DNA of 13,471 nucleotides from UBA4823 sp034436035 (GTDB lineage: Bacteria; Chloroflexota; Anaerolineae; Anaerolineales; UBA4823): contig DAOTVW010000034.1 in assembly GCA_034436035.1 (NCBI GenBank), positions 1 through 13,471 on the forward strand, given 5' to 3'. This document shows positions 1-7,129 of the stretch, in pieces. Position 1 is the stretch's first letter; the number at the start of each line of letters is the position of its first letter. The notes beneath the pieces were generated by a model that worked only from the letters and a program-made list of their open reading frames with translations, was not told the origin of the DNA and did no database searches. The translations under genes were made by a program, and so were the position numbers.

Positions 1-390
1 ACCGTGGAAAGCACGTTCTATAGCGAACGGAGCATCCAGGTGGGCTACTACCGGAGTTGTGGTCATTTGGGCTAAACGGGCACCAACGAAGTCGTAGATG
101 GAAGCGCGATGAAAAACGAGGTCAAAACGCTCCTTAGCCAGAGCCTTTTTCACCGTTCGGTTTAAGCGCCATTGCAAGCCGAGCTCAATGCAATCCCTGG
201 CCCACCAAGGCAGACGGCGGGCGAGGTTGCGTAGGCGTCCCCCGGTGGTGGAGAAGTCATAAGGTCGAAGCGGGGTAGGGCCAAGGAGCTGTACGTTGTG
301 TCCCAGGTCTCGCAAGGCTTGAGCCATCTCTAGCACTTGTACAGCGTCGCCACTACGGCCAACAAGACTGTAGGTCACTAAAACTCGCAT
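1..390 (-). CDS. GT4-type glycosyltransferase, N-terminal part (runs off the left edge)
   Basis: An open frame reads leftward from an ATG at 388-390 to the edge, giving 130 codons without a stop. The protein starts MRVLVTYSLVGRSGDAVQVL, a first beta strand and glycine/serine loop typical of the acceptor-binding Rossmann domain of GT-B (GT4-like) glycosyltransferases. It continues with a helix (EMAQALRDLGHNVQLLGP), a basic segment with many Arg near residues 55-85, and near residue 120 a PVVAHLDAPFAIERAF stretch. That stretch matches the 'P.V...N.P...E' segment common in this family. The donor-binding C-terminal domain lies outside the window, so substrate and donor cannot be inferred. The start is 4 bases after the stop of the GT2 gene, so the two are probably co-translated. 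G+C is about 58% by hand count, higher than in the genes to its right. The family call is fairly secure, the specificity unknown. Confidence 0.75.
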   Translation of the reverse strand, partial: MRVLVTYSLVGRSGDAVQVLEMAQALRDLGHNVQLLGPTPLRPYDFSTTGGRLRNLARRLPWWARDCIELGLQWRLNRTVKKALAKERFDLVFHRASIYDFVGARLAQMTTTPVVAHLDAPFAIERAFHG

Positions 391-394
391 GGAC

Positions 395-1363
395 TTATAC
401 TCTGAGACGCGCAGGGCGCCAACGCACGCCCCATTTTCGTTCAAACAATCGACGATTATGTTCAAACAGTTTTAAATATTCACGATCTCCCCAACTTCTC
501 GTGGTACCGCGCCCGAAATGATGCACGAAGACATCTTCAGCGCAGATAAGCTTATAACCCCGAAGTTTTGCCCTATAGCAAAAATCGTCGTCCTCAAAAG
601 TTCCCAACCCAAAACGCTCGTCGAGAAGGCCAATTTCGTCAATCAACCGCCTACGGAAGACCACGCAGAACATGGCCAGTGAGTCGATCTCAAAATATCG
701 CCCTTCAAAATCCTTAAGTCGTTGTTCGGCAAAGCGCTCCAATTCTTCTATGCCAGTGTAACGAGCGGGGATCATCTGTTCATTGCCAGCGGAGTTTGTT
801 ACCGGGCCGACAATTCCCACTTTAGGATCCTTCTCGAGATGCCTTATGAGCCGAGCCAACCAGCCTCGAGTAATTATTGTGTCGTTATTTAGTAGGACCC
901 GATAATCGCCGCGAGAATACATAATCCCAATGTTATTTGCTCTTGCGACCCCCTCATTTTTGGAATTGAAGACAACTAGAAAATTAGGCAAAAAAATCTG
1001 GAGGCCCTCGAGATAATCTCTTGTCTCGTCTTTAGAGGCGTTATCCACAATGATTAGCGCGAAGTTTGGATAATCGGTATAGTAAAAAAGGCTTTCTATG
1101 CATAAGCGCGTCAGCGAAAGGTTATTATGGGTGAGGACGATAATGCTGGCACATGGAACACGATGATCACGATGGGCAAACCGCTCAAGAGCTTGTGCAA
1201 GCAAATGGTCTTGGCACCAAACGCGGAGGGCATCAGCGACAGCGCTTTGTGGAATTGGTGTTTCCATTGTTTGATTCGCTTTATTAGGAAGTAAAAGACG
1301 CTTTATCCAAAACCTCAAGCGCTGGGGCAGATAACAACGACCGACTTGATAAAGTACATTCAT
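395..1363 (-). CDS. GT2 family glycosyltransferase (GT-A fold)
   Basis: This 322-residue protein is predicted to transfer a sugar from a nucleotide donor to a growing glycan at the cytoplasmic face. The GT-A domain begins near residue 72 (ASIIVLTHNN). It contains VDNAS at 106-110, the donor-binding LLNNDT at 157-162 in the place of the usual DxD motif, and FEDDDF at 256-261, which carries the likely catalytic acid/base region. VHHFG follows at 280-284, where many GT2 enzymes have a metal-binding His. The first 70 residues are not part of the catalytic fold. They include a basic, hydrophobic stretch (LRFWIKRLLLP, about 16-26) that could lie on the membrane. The ATG at 1361-1363 overlaps the gmhB stop as ATGA, which suggests translational coupling. 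Its position right behind the heptose genes makes a heptosyltransferase role possible, but nothing in the sequence proves this. Confidence 0.85.
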   Translation of the reverse strand: MNVLYQVGRCYLPQRLRFWIKRLLLPNKANQTMETPIPQSAVADALRVWCQDHLLAQALERFAHRDHRVPCASIIVLTHNNLSLTRLCIESLFYYTDYPNFALIIVDNASKDETRDYLEGLQIFLPNFLVVFNSKNEGVARANNIGIMYSRGDYRVLLNNDTIITRGWLARLIRHLEKDPKVGIVGPVTNSAGNEQMIPARYTGIEELERFAEQRLKDFEGRYFEIDSLAMFCVVFRRRLIDEIGLLDERFGLGTFEDDDFCYRAKLRGYKLICAEDVFVHHFGRGTTRSWGDREYLKLFEHNRRLFERKWGVRWRPARLRV

Positions 1364-1938
1364 TTCGTCTTTGTAAAGGTTATTAACAACTCAGCAGCTT
1401 CAAACAATGACGATACGATAACATCAATCCGGATCCCCTTGGCAAAAGCTTCCTTAAGGAGCTTCTCCTTTGCCGTCTCATCGGCAATAAGGATTGTTAA
1501 GGATCCTAATTGAGTACCCGCCTCCATATCTTTCAAAGAGTCACCAATTACAGCTGAATTAGAAAAATCAATGTCTGGGAAGTCTTGTTGCGCCTGCCGA
1601 AACAATCCAACCCGAGGCTTACGACAATCGCACACACCTTCCTCATGAGGGCAATAATAAATGGCGTCTACCGAAGCCTGAAGGCGCGCAAGCTCTGCCA
1701 ACATGCGTTTGTGAATTTCTTCAAGGTCACGCTCTGTCATTAACCCACGAGCAATGCCGCGCTGATTGGTAATGATGATAATTCTCATACCCGCTTCTTT
1801 AAGCAATCTCAGTGCTTCGGGAGCCTTCGGAAGAAATTCAAACTCTTCCCAGCTTTTTACATAATCACCTTCTGGTGGTTTGCGGTTAATAACCCCATCC
1901 CGATCCAAAAAGACTGTCTTAACCTTCTTCCCTCTCAT
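1360..1938 (-). CDS. gmhB: D-glycero-D-manno-heptose 1,7-bisphosphate 7-phosphatase
   Basis: A HAD-superfamily phosphatase of 192 residues, predicted to remove the 7-phosphate from D-glycero-D-manno-heptose 1,7-bisphosphate in the cytosol. HAD motif I is FLDRDGVIN, with nucleophile D12 and acid/base D14. Motif II is ITNQRGIARG at 56-65. The zinc-binding loop is CPHEEGVCDCRKP, giving C96, H98, C103 and C105. Motif III is IGDSLKDM at 131-138. This Cys/His loop is diagnostic of the GmhB/HisB-N group, and HisB is unlikely because no histidine genes are nearby. The loop between His98 and Cys103 is short compared with E. coli GmhB as I recall it. I chose the ATG at 1936-1938 rather than an in-frame TTG two codons upstream. 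It overlaps the end of gmhA by 20 bases and has no clear ribosome site, so it probably relies on coupling. The stop overlaps the next start as ATGA. Confidence 0.92.
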   Translation of the reverse strand: MRGKKVKTVFLDRDGVINRKPPEGDYVKSWEEFEFLPKAPEALRLLKEAGMRIIIITNQRGIARGLMTERDLEEIHKRMLAELARLQASVDAIYYCPHEEGVCDCRKPRVGLFRQAQQDFPDIDFSNSAVIGDSLKDMEAGTQLGSLTILIADETAKEKLLKEAFAKGIRIDVIVSSLFEAAELLITFTKTK

Positions 1939-2518
1939 CGCCAAAAAGGGCCCGCTCTATCAACTCACACCAAATATGCCCAATCAGAATATGTGCCTCT
2001 TGAATGCGCGGTGTATCTTTAGAGGGGACACATATGCAATAGTCTACCTCATTTTTAAGTTGCCCCCCATCAGCGCCCGTCAGTCCGATAGTGATCATTC
2101 CCCTCCTCTTGGCCGCGCGTATGCCTTCAATTACATTTGAAGAATTACCGCTTGTGGAAATCCCAATAGCTATATCGCCCGGAGTTCCCAATGCTTCTAC
2201 CTGGCGAGCGAAGATTTGTTCAAAGCCGTAGTCATTTCCAATAGCTGTAAGCGTTGATGTGTTAACTGTAAGGGCCTCTGCTGGAAGGGGCGTACGATCC
2301 ATATAGTACTTTCCTGCGAGTTCAGCAGCAATATGCTGGGCATCAGCCGCACTACCACCATTGCCAAAAAGAACGACTTTCTTGCCATTTCGATACGCCT
2401 CAATAATCAACTTGGCTGTTTCACCAATAATCCCAATGTCATGCATAAGCTTCGACTTTATCTCGATACTCTGTTGAATTCTCGTTTTAATCAGTTGGTA
2501 GAAATCCAGCTGCTCCAT
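1919..2518 (-). CDS. gmhA: Sedoheptulose 7-phosphate isomerase (phosphoheptose isomerase)
   Basis: A SIS-domain isomerase of 199 residues, predicted to convert sedoheptulose 7-phosphate to D-glycero-D-manno-heptose 7-phosphate, the first step of heptose-nucleotide synthesis. The phosphate-binding loop GNGGSAADAQH lies at 52-62 and the second SIS motif STSGNSSN at 121-128. RIQEAH lies at 171-176. H62, E66, Q173 and H181 sit one residue beyond the positions I recall for the zinc ligands of E. coli GmhA (61, 65, 172, 180), so the active site looks complete. The open frame extends 46 codons upstream, but that part lies inside hddC in another frame and is basic and unconserved in look. The ATG at 2516-2518 is preceded by AAAGGAG with 7-base spacing and gives the usual family length. 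It overlaps the hddC 3' end by 32 bases. Confidence 0.95.
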   Translation of the reverse strand: MEQLDFYQLIKTRIQQSIEIKSKLMHDIGIIGETAKLIIEAYRNGKKVVLFGNGGSAADAQHIAAELAGKYYMDRTPLPAEALTVNTSTLTAIGNDYGFEQIFARQVEALGTPGDIAIGISTSGNSSNVIEGIRAAKRRGMITIGLTGADGGQLKNEVDYCICVPSKDTPRIQEAHILIGHIWCELIERALFGDEREEG

Positions 2519-3248
2519 CTTCTCTCTCCTTTGAGTTGCTTTGAAACAACGCGTTGAGCAATGTTCGCGGATTTTCTTGCAGCATCTTATAAGTTTCAGG
2601 GACCCCGATATCAATGAAAAAACCTTTAATGGGTACACCAAAGAAACCTTTACCAATAAGTTTCGGAAAAATTTCTTTTTCTAAAGACACTGTTCCAAGC
2701 GGAATATAGTCAAATATCTTCCGATTCAGTACATAAACCCCTCCGTTGATTAACTTGGAAGCAGAAATGTCTCCTTTTTCTACGAACTTTTTAATCTCTC
2801 CTTTTTCGTTTATCTCTACTGCTCCATATCTATTCGCATTTTCAACTTCGACCAAAGCAACGGTTGCAATAGCTTGCTTCATTAAGTGATGATTTATTAA
2901 TTTATGCATATCGACATCTAGAAACGAATCACCATTCATAACTAAAAAGTTTTCTTCCTGAACCATTTTCTCAGCCAGTTTGATTGCTCCTCCTGTACCA
3001 AGAAGCTGCTCCTCATAAGAATATGAGATATGGACTCCCCATTTGTCCCCATCGCCAAAATAACTTCTAATTTGCTCACCCAAATATCCGATACAAAGCA
3101 CTATTTCCCCGAACCCCTGTCCCTTTAGCTGTAAGATTAAATACTCTAAAAACGGTCTACCACCGATCAAAGCCATAGGCTTCGGCCGATCCTTTACAAT
3201 TTCCCGCAGCCGTGTTCCCATCCCTCCAGCTAAAACTAAAACTTTCAT
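2487..3248 (-). CDS. hddC: D-glycero-alpha-D-manno-heptose 1-phosphate guanylyltransferase
   Basis: A nucleotidyltransferase of 253 residues, predicted to join GTP and D-glycero-alpha-D-manno-heptose 1-phosphate into GDP-heptose with release of pyrophosphate. The N-terminal signature LAGGMGTRLR is at 6-15, with the activating Lys in DRPKPM (K23). GTGGA is at 84-88, the metal-binding NGDS at 105-108, INGGVYV at 167-173 and FIDIGVPETY at 211-220. These fit the short sugar-1-phosphate nucleotidyltransferase group that includes HddC, RmlA and MurU-like enzymes. The HddC call rests mainly on context: hddA lies immediately upstream and gmhA and gmhB immediately downstream. A mannose-1-phosphate or glucose-1-phosphate specificity cannot be excluded by motif alone. 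I chose the ATG at 3246-3248 over an upstream GTG at 3263 because it starts directly at the first beta strand (MKVLVLAGG). A GAGGTGG site lies about 11 bases upstream. Confidence 0.9.
   Translation of the reverse strand: MKVLVLAGGMGTRLREIVKDRPKPMALIGGRPFLEYLILQLKGQGFGEIVLCIGYLGEQIRSYFGDGDKWGVHISYSYEEQLLGTGGAIKLAEKMVQEENFLVMNGDSFLDVDMHKLINHHLMKQAIATVALVEVENANRYGAVEINEKGEIKKFVEKGDISASKLINGGVYVLNRKIFDYIPLGTVSLEKEIFPKLIGKGFFGVPIKGFFIDIGVPETYKMLQENPRTLLNALFQSNSKEREDGAAGFLPTD
2526..2532 (-). promoter_or_regulatory. Ribosome binding site that fixes the gmhA start
   Basis: AAAGGAG on the minus strand lies 7 bases before the ATG at 2516-2518, inside the end of hddC. It supports the 199-residue gmhA product over the 245-codon open frame. 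Confidence 0.75.
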
Positions 3249-3271
3249 CAGTCCGTCAACCACCTCAAATC

Positions 3272-4249
3272 CTAACTGTGTATAATATGAGTGCCCGGAG
3301 CATTGACTTTTATCGGAATTTCTTCAAGACCAAGGCGTTCACGTACCGTTTTTTTCTTTTCCGGCGGAACGAAGAAGAGGAAAAACCCTCCACCACCAGC
3401 CCCCAACAGCTTCCCTCCGATGGCACCAGCCCTCTTGCCTTCTTCATAGATTACTTTGATTGTATCGTTTGTAACCGATTCATCTAATTGACTTTTCAAC
3501 CGCCATGCCTCATCTAACAATAGACCAAACTTTGTTAGATCTCCTGACCCAGTTAAAATGTCGTAACCCTCGTCAACCATCTCTCTCATTCGCTTCAAGA
3601 GTCCCTTGTTGATCTCAATCCTTTTCACCTGCTTGGCAGCGATGTCGCTCGCCCGGCGCAATATTCCAGTAAACACAACCAAAAGATGTGCTTCAAATTC
3701 TTCGATGCGCTCGCGAGATAGTGGCACTCTATGGACTACTATATCATCGGTAGCACGAAATTCAATGACATTAAACCCTCCCACAGCTGCAAAAGTTTGA
3801 TCCTGACATCCGACTGTCTCCTTAAGGATTTCCCGTTCGATTTCAATAGCTTGATACGCCAGCTCAATCGGACGGACGCTTTTACCCTGATAGGCATATA
3901 ACGCGTTCAACAAACCCACAACGAAACTGGAAGAAGTTCCTAGGCCGGAGAAAGCAGGTAATTCGGCTGTGTAATTTACCTCAATATCTTTTGTAATTCC
4001 ACACCACCGAAGACACTCGCGAAAGGCAGCGTGTTTAATTTCTTCCAAACTCTTAACACACTCAACCTGTCGATACGCCACACGGATTGAATAGTCAAAC
4101 AATTTTGAGTAGAATGGAATTACGGAAACATAACAAAACTTATCAATAGCTGTACCCAAGACTGCGCCGTTGTACTTAGTGAAATATTCTGGATAATCAG
4201 TCCCCCCACCAAAAAAGCTGATCCGAAAAGGTGTTTTTGAAATAATCAT
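3272..4249 (-). CDS. hddA: D-glycero-alpha-D-manno-heptose 7-phosphate kinase (GHMP family)
   Basis: A GHMP-superfamily kinase of 325 residues, predicted to phosphorylate D-glycero-D-manno-heptose 7-phosphate at C1 with ATP, giving the alpha-1,7-bisphosphate. The start PFRISFFGGGTDYP (7-20) is the typical N-terminal signature of HddA and related sugar kinases. The ATP-binding GHMP loop PAFSGLGTSSSF is at 98-109, the likely catalytic Asp in GCQDQ (D150), and the third motif GGKLLGAGGGGFF at 278-290. The length is normal for the family. The ATG at 4247-4249 overlaps the stop of the upstream SDR gene as ATGA, and an AGGAAG site precedes it by a few bases. The use of HddA, rather than a HldE-type kinase, points to the alpha anomer and so to GDP-heptose instead of ADP-heptose. 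That agrees with hddC 23 bases downstream. Confidence 0.93.
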   Translation of the reverse strand: MIISKTPFRISFFGGGTDYPEYFTKYNGAVLGTAIDKFCYVSVIPFYSKLFDYSIRVAYRQVECVKSLEEIKHAAFRECLRWCGITKDIEVNYTAELPAFSGLGTSSSFVVGLLNALYAYQGKSVRPIELAYQAIEIEREILKETVGCQDQTFAAVGGFNVIEFRATDDIVVHRVPLSRERIEEFEAHLLVVFTGILRRASDIAAKQVKRIEINKGLLKRMREMVDEGYDILTGSGDLTKFGLLLDEAWRLKSQLDESVTNDTIKVIYEEGKRAGAIGGKLLGAGGGGFFLFFVPPEKKKTVRERLGLEEIPIKVNAPGTHIIHS

Positions 4250-5037
4250 AGCTTCCTTTCCTCCTCTCGGCGCCTCATTTCGGCACGGACGAACTCCAGT
4301 ACTGTAGCTCGAGTCTCGGGTATATCAGCCAGTTTCGAAATCTTATCTATGTTGACTTCATACCGCACATAAGGGCTACCAGGATAAACCGGGATCTCAC
4401 CACCTACTACTTTTATGACTTCTTGTAATTTAATTACCCCTCGACCACAGATATTGAAAATCTCGTTGGTTATTCCTAGATCAAGCAGTTTTAGCACGAT
4501 TTCAGCGGCGTGATCAGTATACATGTATTGTAGTTCACTTTCAGGATCAAGCCAAAGTGGACCGCCATTAAGAATGTCGTAGATTGCGTTTTTCTTTAAG
4601 CCAGGACCAACAAAGCCACCGAAACGGATAATTAACCACTGCTTAGCTGCATGCTGAACACACAACTCCGCTAAGTATTTATGAAACCCGTAAGGACTTT
4701 GTTTGCTCACATCGATTTTCACATCTTCTGAGGTAATCAAGGGAGAAGAACAATCTGGATAAACATCACAAGAAGAGAGGTAAACGTAACAATCATATTT
4801 GAAATTAATCAAATTACTTCTAACGCTTCTTACGGAAGCATCAAAGTCTTGAAGAGGTGCTTCCTTAGCGAGAAACTTTTTTGAATTGCCATTGGCATCA
4901 ATTATTATCTCACATCTTTTGCCAATAAACTCATGATAATTTTGCCTGGTGATTATTGCATACTCCTTTCCCTTGGCCTCGCAAATGCGAGCAAAGGCAG
5001 ACCCCACAAAACCCCTGCCACCAATGATAAAAATCAT
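4246..5037 (-). CDS. Compact NAD-dependent epimerase/dehydratase (extended-type SDR), substrate unknown
   Basis: A 263-residue short-chain dehydrogenase/reductase, clearly shorter than the usual 300-340 residues of sugar-nucleotide SDRs. The nucleotide-binding loop GGRGFVG is at 6-12. The active site appears complete: SSCDVYP at 88-94 supplies Ser, and YGFHK at 116-120 supplies the Tyr/Lys pair. LIIRFGGFVGPG at 135-146 and a C-terminal substrate region (IFNICGRG, 193-200) follow the extended SDR pattern. The last 15 residues are highly charged (RAEMRRREEERKL). It probably oxidises, reduces or epimerises a nucleotide sugar, plausibly the GDP-heptose made by the genes directly downstream, since its stop overlaps the hddA start as ATGA. 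That link is inferred from position only. The start is well supported by AAAGGAGGA at 5041-5049. I do not recognise a specific characterised orthologue. Confidence 0.82.
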   Translation of the reverse strand: MIFIIGGRGFVGSAFARICEAKGKEYAIITRQNYHEFIGKRCEIIIDANGNSKKFLAKEAPLQDFDASVRSVRSNLINFKYDCYVYLSSCDVYPDCSSPLITSEDVKIDVSKQSPYGFHKYLAELCVQHAAKQWLIIRFGGFVGPGLKKNAIYDILNGGPLWLDPESELQYMYTDHAAEIVLKLLDLGITNEIFNICGRGVIKLQEVIKVVGGEIPVYPGSPYVRYEVNIDKISKLADIPETRATVLEFVRAEMRRREEERKL

Positions 5038-5064
5038 ATCTCCTCCTTTAGCTTAATCAAAGTT

Positions 5065-6009
5065 TCACAAACGTATCCCATCACCGCGATTATCATAATT
5101 GCGTACAAACCAATCAATTGTGCGCTTTAAACCTTCACGCAAAGGTGTCGGACAAGACAAACCTAAACTTTTCATCCGTGAGACATCAAATATCTTTACC
5201 ATTTGTCCATCGGGTTTTGAGGCATCCCATATGATTTGGCCTTCATAGCCAATAAGTTCTTTAATCATTTCGGCTAACTCTTTAATTGAGGTGCTTGTCC
5301 CTGAAGAGATGTTCACTGGTTCGCTTGAATCATAATGTTCAATGAAGAAGGGGATTGTTTCGGCTACATCGCCTGCATAAACGAAGTCCCGCACCGGTTT
5401 ACCGGTTCCCCACACCACTACCTCTTTTGCCGCGGCTCGTTTTGCCTCATAAAACCTGCGAATTAAAGCGGGAATCACATGAGCTTCCTCCGTTCGAAAA
5501 TTATCATACTCTCCATACATATTTCCTGGAATAATGACCACAGAATTCAGCCCATACTGTTGCCTGTAACAAATACTGGCCACGAGCCCCATCTTTTTGG
5601 CCATAGCATATCCAGCACTTTCAGGCTGGGGATAACCATTCCACATCTGACTTTCATCAATGGGTGAAGTGGCTGTGGCTGGATAGCTACAACCACCCAT
5701 AGGGTATATTAACTTCTTAACTCTATACTCAGCAGCTGCTTGAAAGACATTAGCCACCATTAGAATATTGCGGTAGAAAAAGTCCGCCGGGAAAGCGCGA
5801 TTAGCACCGATGCCACCCACGTAGGCAGCTAGATGAATTAATATCTCTGGTTTACATTCCTCAAACATACGCCGGACATCGATAGGGTCCATAAGGTTGT
5901 AATCTTTGCTGGAGAGACCTATGACCTGTTTCTCACCATACCGCTTGACTAATATGGGCATAAGATGACGACCAAGGAATCCAGTAGCGCCAGTAACTAC
6001 TATCTTCAT
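5065..6009 (-). CDS. GDP-L-fucose synthase-like SDR (sugar-nucleotide 3,5-epimerase/4-reductase family)
   Basis: A 314-residue extended SDR that follows the GDP-L-fucose synthase (Fcl/WcaG) pattern along its length. It has GATGFLG at 7-13, VGGIGANRAFPADF at 64-77 matching the family segment 'VGGI.AN...PADF', YAMAK at 134-138 (Tyr/Lys), NMYGEYDNF at 163-171, AHVIPALIRRF at 176-186 and VVWGTGKPVRDFVY at 198-211. By recalled alignment to E. coli Fcl, the epimerase residues Cys109 and His179 are kept as C107 and H177. The catalytic Ser107 position appears to be Gly105 (GGCSYP). No GDP-mannose 4,6-dehydratase is present in the window, but a GDP-heptose module is, so the substrate may be a 4-keto GDP-heptose. 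The role would resemble Campylobacter Cj1428, which I recall as a GDP-heptose C4-reductase of this family. AAAGGAGG at 6019-6026 supports the ATG at 6009. Confidence 0.85.
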   Translation of the reverse strand: MKIVVTGATGFLGRHLMPILVKRYGEKQVIGLSSKDYNLMDPIDVRRMFEECKPEILIHLAAYVGGIGANRAFPADFFYRNILMVANVFQAAAEYRVKKLIYPMGGCSYPATATSPIDESQMWNGYPQPESAGYAMAKKMGLVASICYRQQYGLNSVVIIPGNMYGEYDNFRTEEAHVIPALIRRFYEAKRAAAKEVVVWGTGKPVRDFVYAGDVAETIPFFIEHYDSSEPVNISSGTSTSIKELAEMIKELIGYEGQIIWDASKPDGQMVKIFDVSRMKSLGLSCPTPLREGLKRTIDWFVRNYDNRGDGIRL

Positions 6010-6010
6010 G

Positions 6011-7129
6011 TCACCTCACCTCCTTTAAGAAAGGTTTTACCTTTTCAAATTGTTTTTCCCAATTGAGTTCCTCAACAAATGCCTTTCGACAATTTTCAAC
6101 CATCCTATCATACTTGTCAGTGCCGTAGATTTCCAGGGCTTGTCGAATAGCTTCATAAAATGAATCGAAACTCCAGTCATCCATCACAATCCCACATTTG
6201 TATCGTCGCACTAACATTTTGCATTGTGGATGAGGAGCCGTGATCGGCGGGACCCCGGCGGCAATAGCTTCAAAGAACTTATTGGGAGCTGCGTAAAGAT
6301 GTTGATCATCCACCGGATTCCACATAACGACTCGATAACAGTAACTTTTCTGCACATTTTTCAATGTTTCTCTATTAACAACCCCAAGATAGCGGATCCC
6401 GCCACAAAGTTTTTGAAAGCGCTCTCTCAAATTCTCTTTATCTGGTCCTGTAATATTACCAAATATATCAAGCGGAATTAATCGCATCTTCTCATGAAAG
6501 AAGTACTCGGCAAATGTCCGCACGGAATCAATTGTACCTGCATAAAGTATTCGACCATTTCTGAGTTTCGGTTGAAGTACCTCATATCCACTATCTATGG
6601 AACTTTCACAATTGTACAATATCACTATTGGTATGTTTCTGCATCCACATATTTTCAAGGTTTGAATAGCTCTATTTTCCTCGGGGAAAATTATTAGATC
6701 AACTAAAGAATTATTAAGCACATATCTATTCATTTTTACGTCTAATTCTCCGTACGAAAAGGGCATTTCATACGCATAATAAATCACGAAAGGCGGTCGA
6801 GTTTTCAGCTTAAACAAGACCGGGAGAGTAAATGTGCAAAAGAGTATTAAAATATCAGGGCGCAACTTGTTAATTAAACTTGCCGAGCGGATGATATACT
6901 CAATACGTCCCGCAAAACTTTGATGTGGATGAAAAGCACTATATATACGATGAATATTGAGCCCTTTTGTTAATTCTTGCATTAGAGGAATTTTTGGTTG
7001 ATCCGGCTCTATCAATATTCCTTCAGCATCATAGTAGGTAAGCACAGATCTCATAAAGTATAGCACTTGAGGACTCCCAAGCCCCAAACTTACGTCAGAT
7101 ACCCCAGCGATGCGAACCTTTGGACTCAT
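6011..7129 (-). CDS. GT-B glycosyltransferase (GT4-like)
   Basis: A 372-residue protein predicted to be a cytoplasmic retaining glycosyltransferase of the GT-B fold. The N-terminal domain begins VRIAGVSDVSLGLGSPQ (5-21), and its first loop is glycine-rich. The linker and start of the donor domain are near NGRILYAGTID (191-201). The donor-binding signature PNKFFEAIAAGVPPI lies at 282-296, and its Glu is the residue expected to contact the nucleotide sugar. The expected C-terminal helix crosses back at 320-370. I chose the ATG at 7127-7129 rather than one ten codons upstream because it begins at the first beta strand. A G-rich AGGG/GGGGGG stretch lies just upstream. This start overlaps the end of the large glycosyltransferase by 35 bases. 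The gene is AT-rich (about 32-37% G+C on the 60-base lines I counted), unlike the genes at the left end. Donor and acceptor are unknown. Confidence 0.83.
   Translation of the reverse strand: MSPKVRIAGVSDVSLGLGSPQVLYFMRSVLTYYDAEGILIEPDQPKIPLMQELTKGLNIHRIYSAFHPHQSFAGRIEYIIRSASLINKLRPDILILFCTFTLPVLFKLKTRPPFVIYYAYEMPFSYGELDVKMNRYVLNNSLVDLIIFPEENRAIQTLKICGCRNIPIVILYNCESSIDSGYEVLQPKLRNGRILYAGTIDSVRTFAEYFFHEKMRLIPLDIFGNITGPDKENLRERFQKLCGGIRYLGVVNRETLKNVQKSYCYRVVMWNPVDDQHLYAAPNKFFEAIAAGVPPITAPHPQCKMLVRRYKCGIVMDDWSFDSFYEAIRQALEIYGTDKYDRMVENCRKAFVEELNWEKQFEKVKPFLKEVR

Noticed and set aside
1360..1938. HisB-type histidinol phosphatase for the HAD protein
   Set aside because: The zinc loop is shared by both groups, but the position between gmhA and a glycosyltransferase and the absence of histidine genes favour GmhB.
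1880..2140. Plus-strand open frames, including the longer ones at 9477-9836, 12151-12498 and 13236-13469
   Set aside because: All lie opposite strongly supported minus-strand genes, lack recognisable motifs and ribosome sites, and have compositions typical of antisense shadows.
2519..2656. Forty-six extra codons upstream of gmhA in the same frame
   Set aside because: They lie inside hddC, give an atypical N-terminus, and the ATG at 2518 has a good ribosome site and the normal family length.
4202..4207. Run of six G in hddA and a similar one at 7137-7142
   Set aside because: The hddA run encodes the expected GGGTDYP motif in frame. The other lies at a gene start. Neither disrupts a reading frame.
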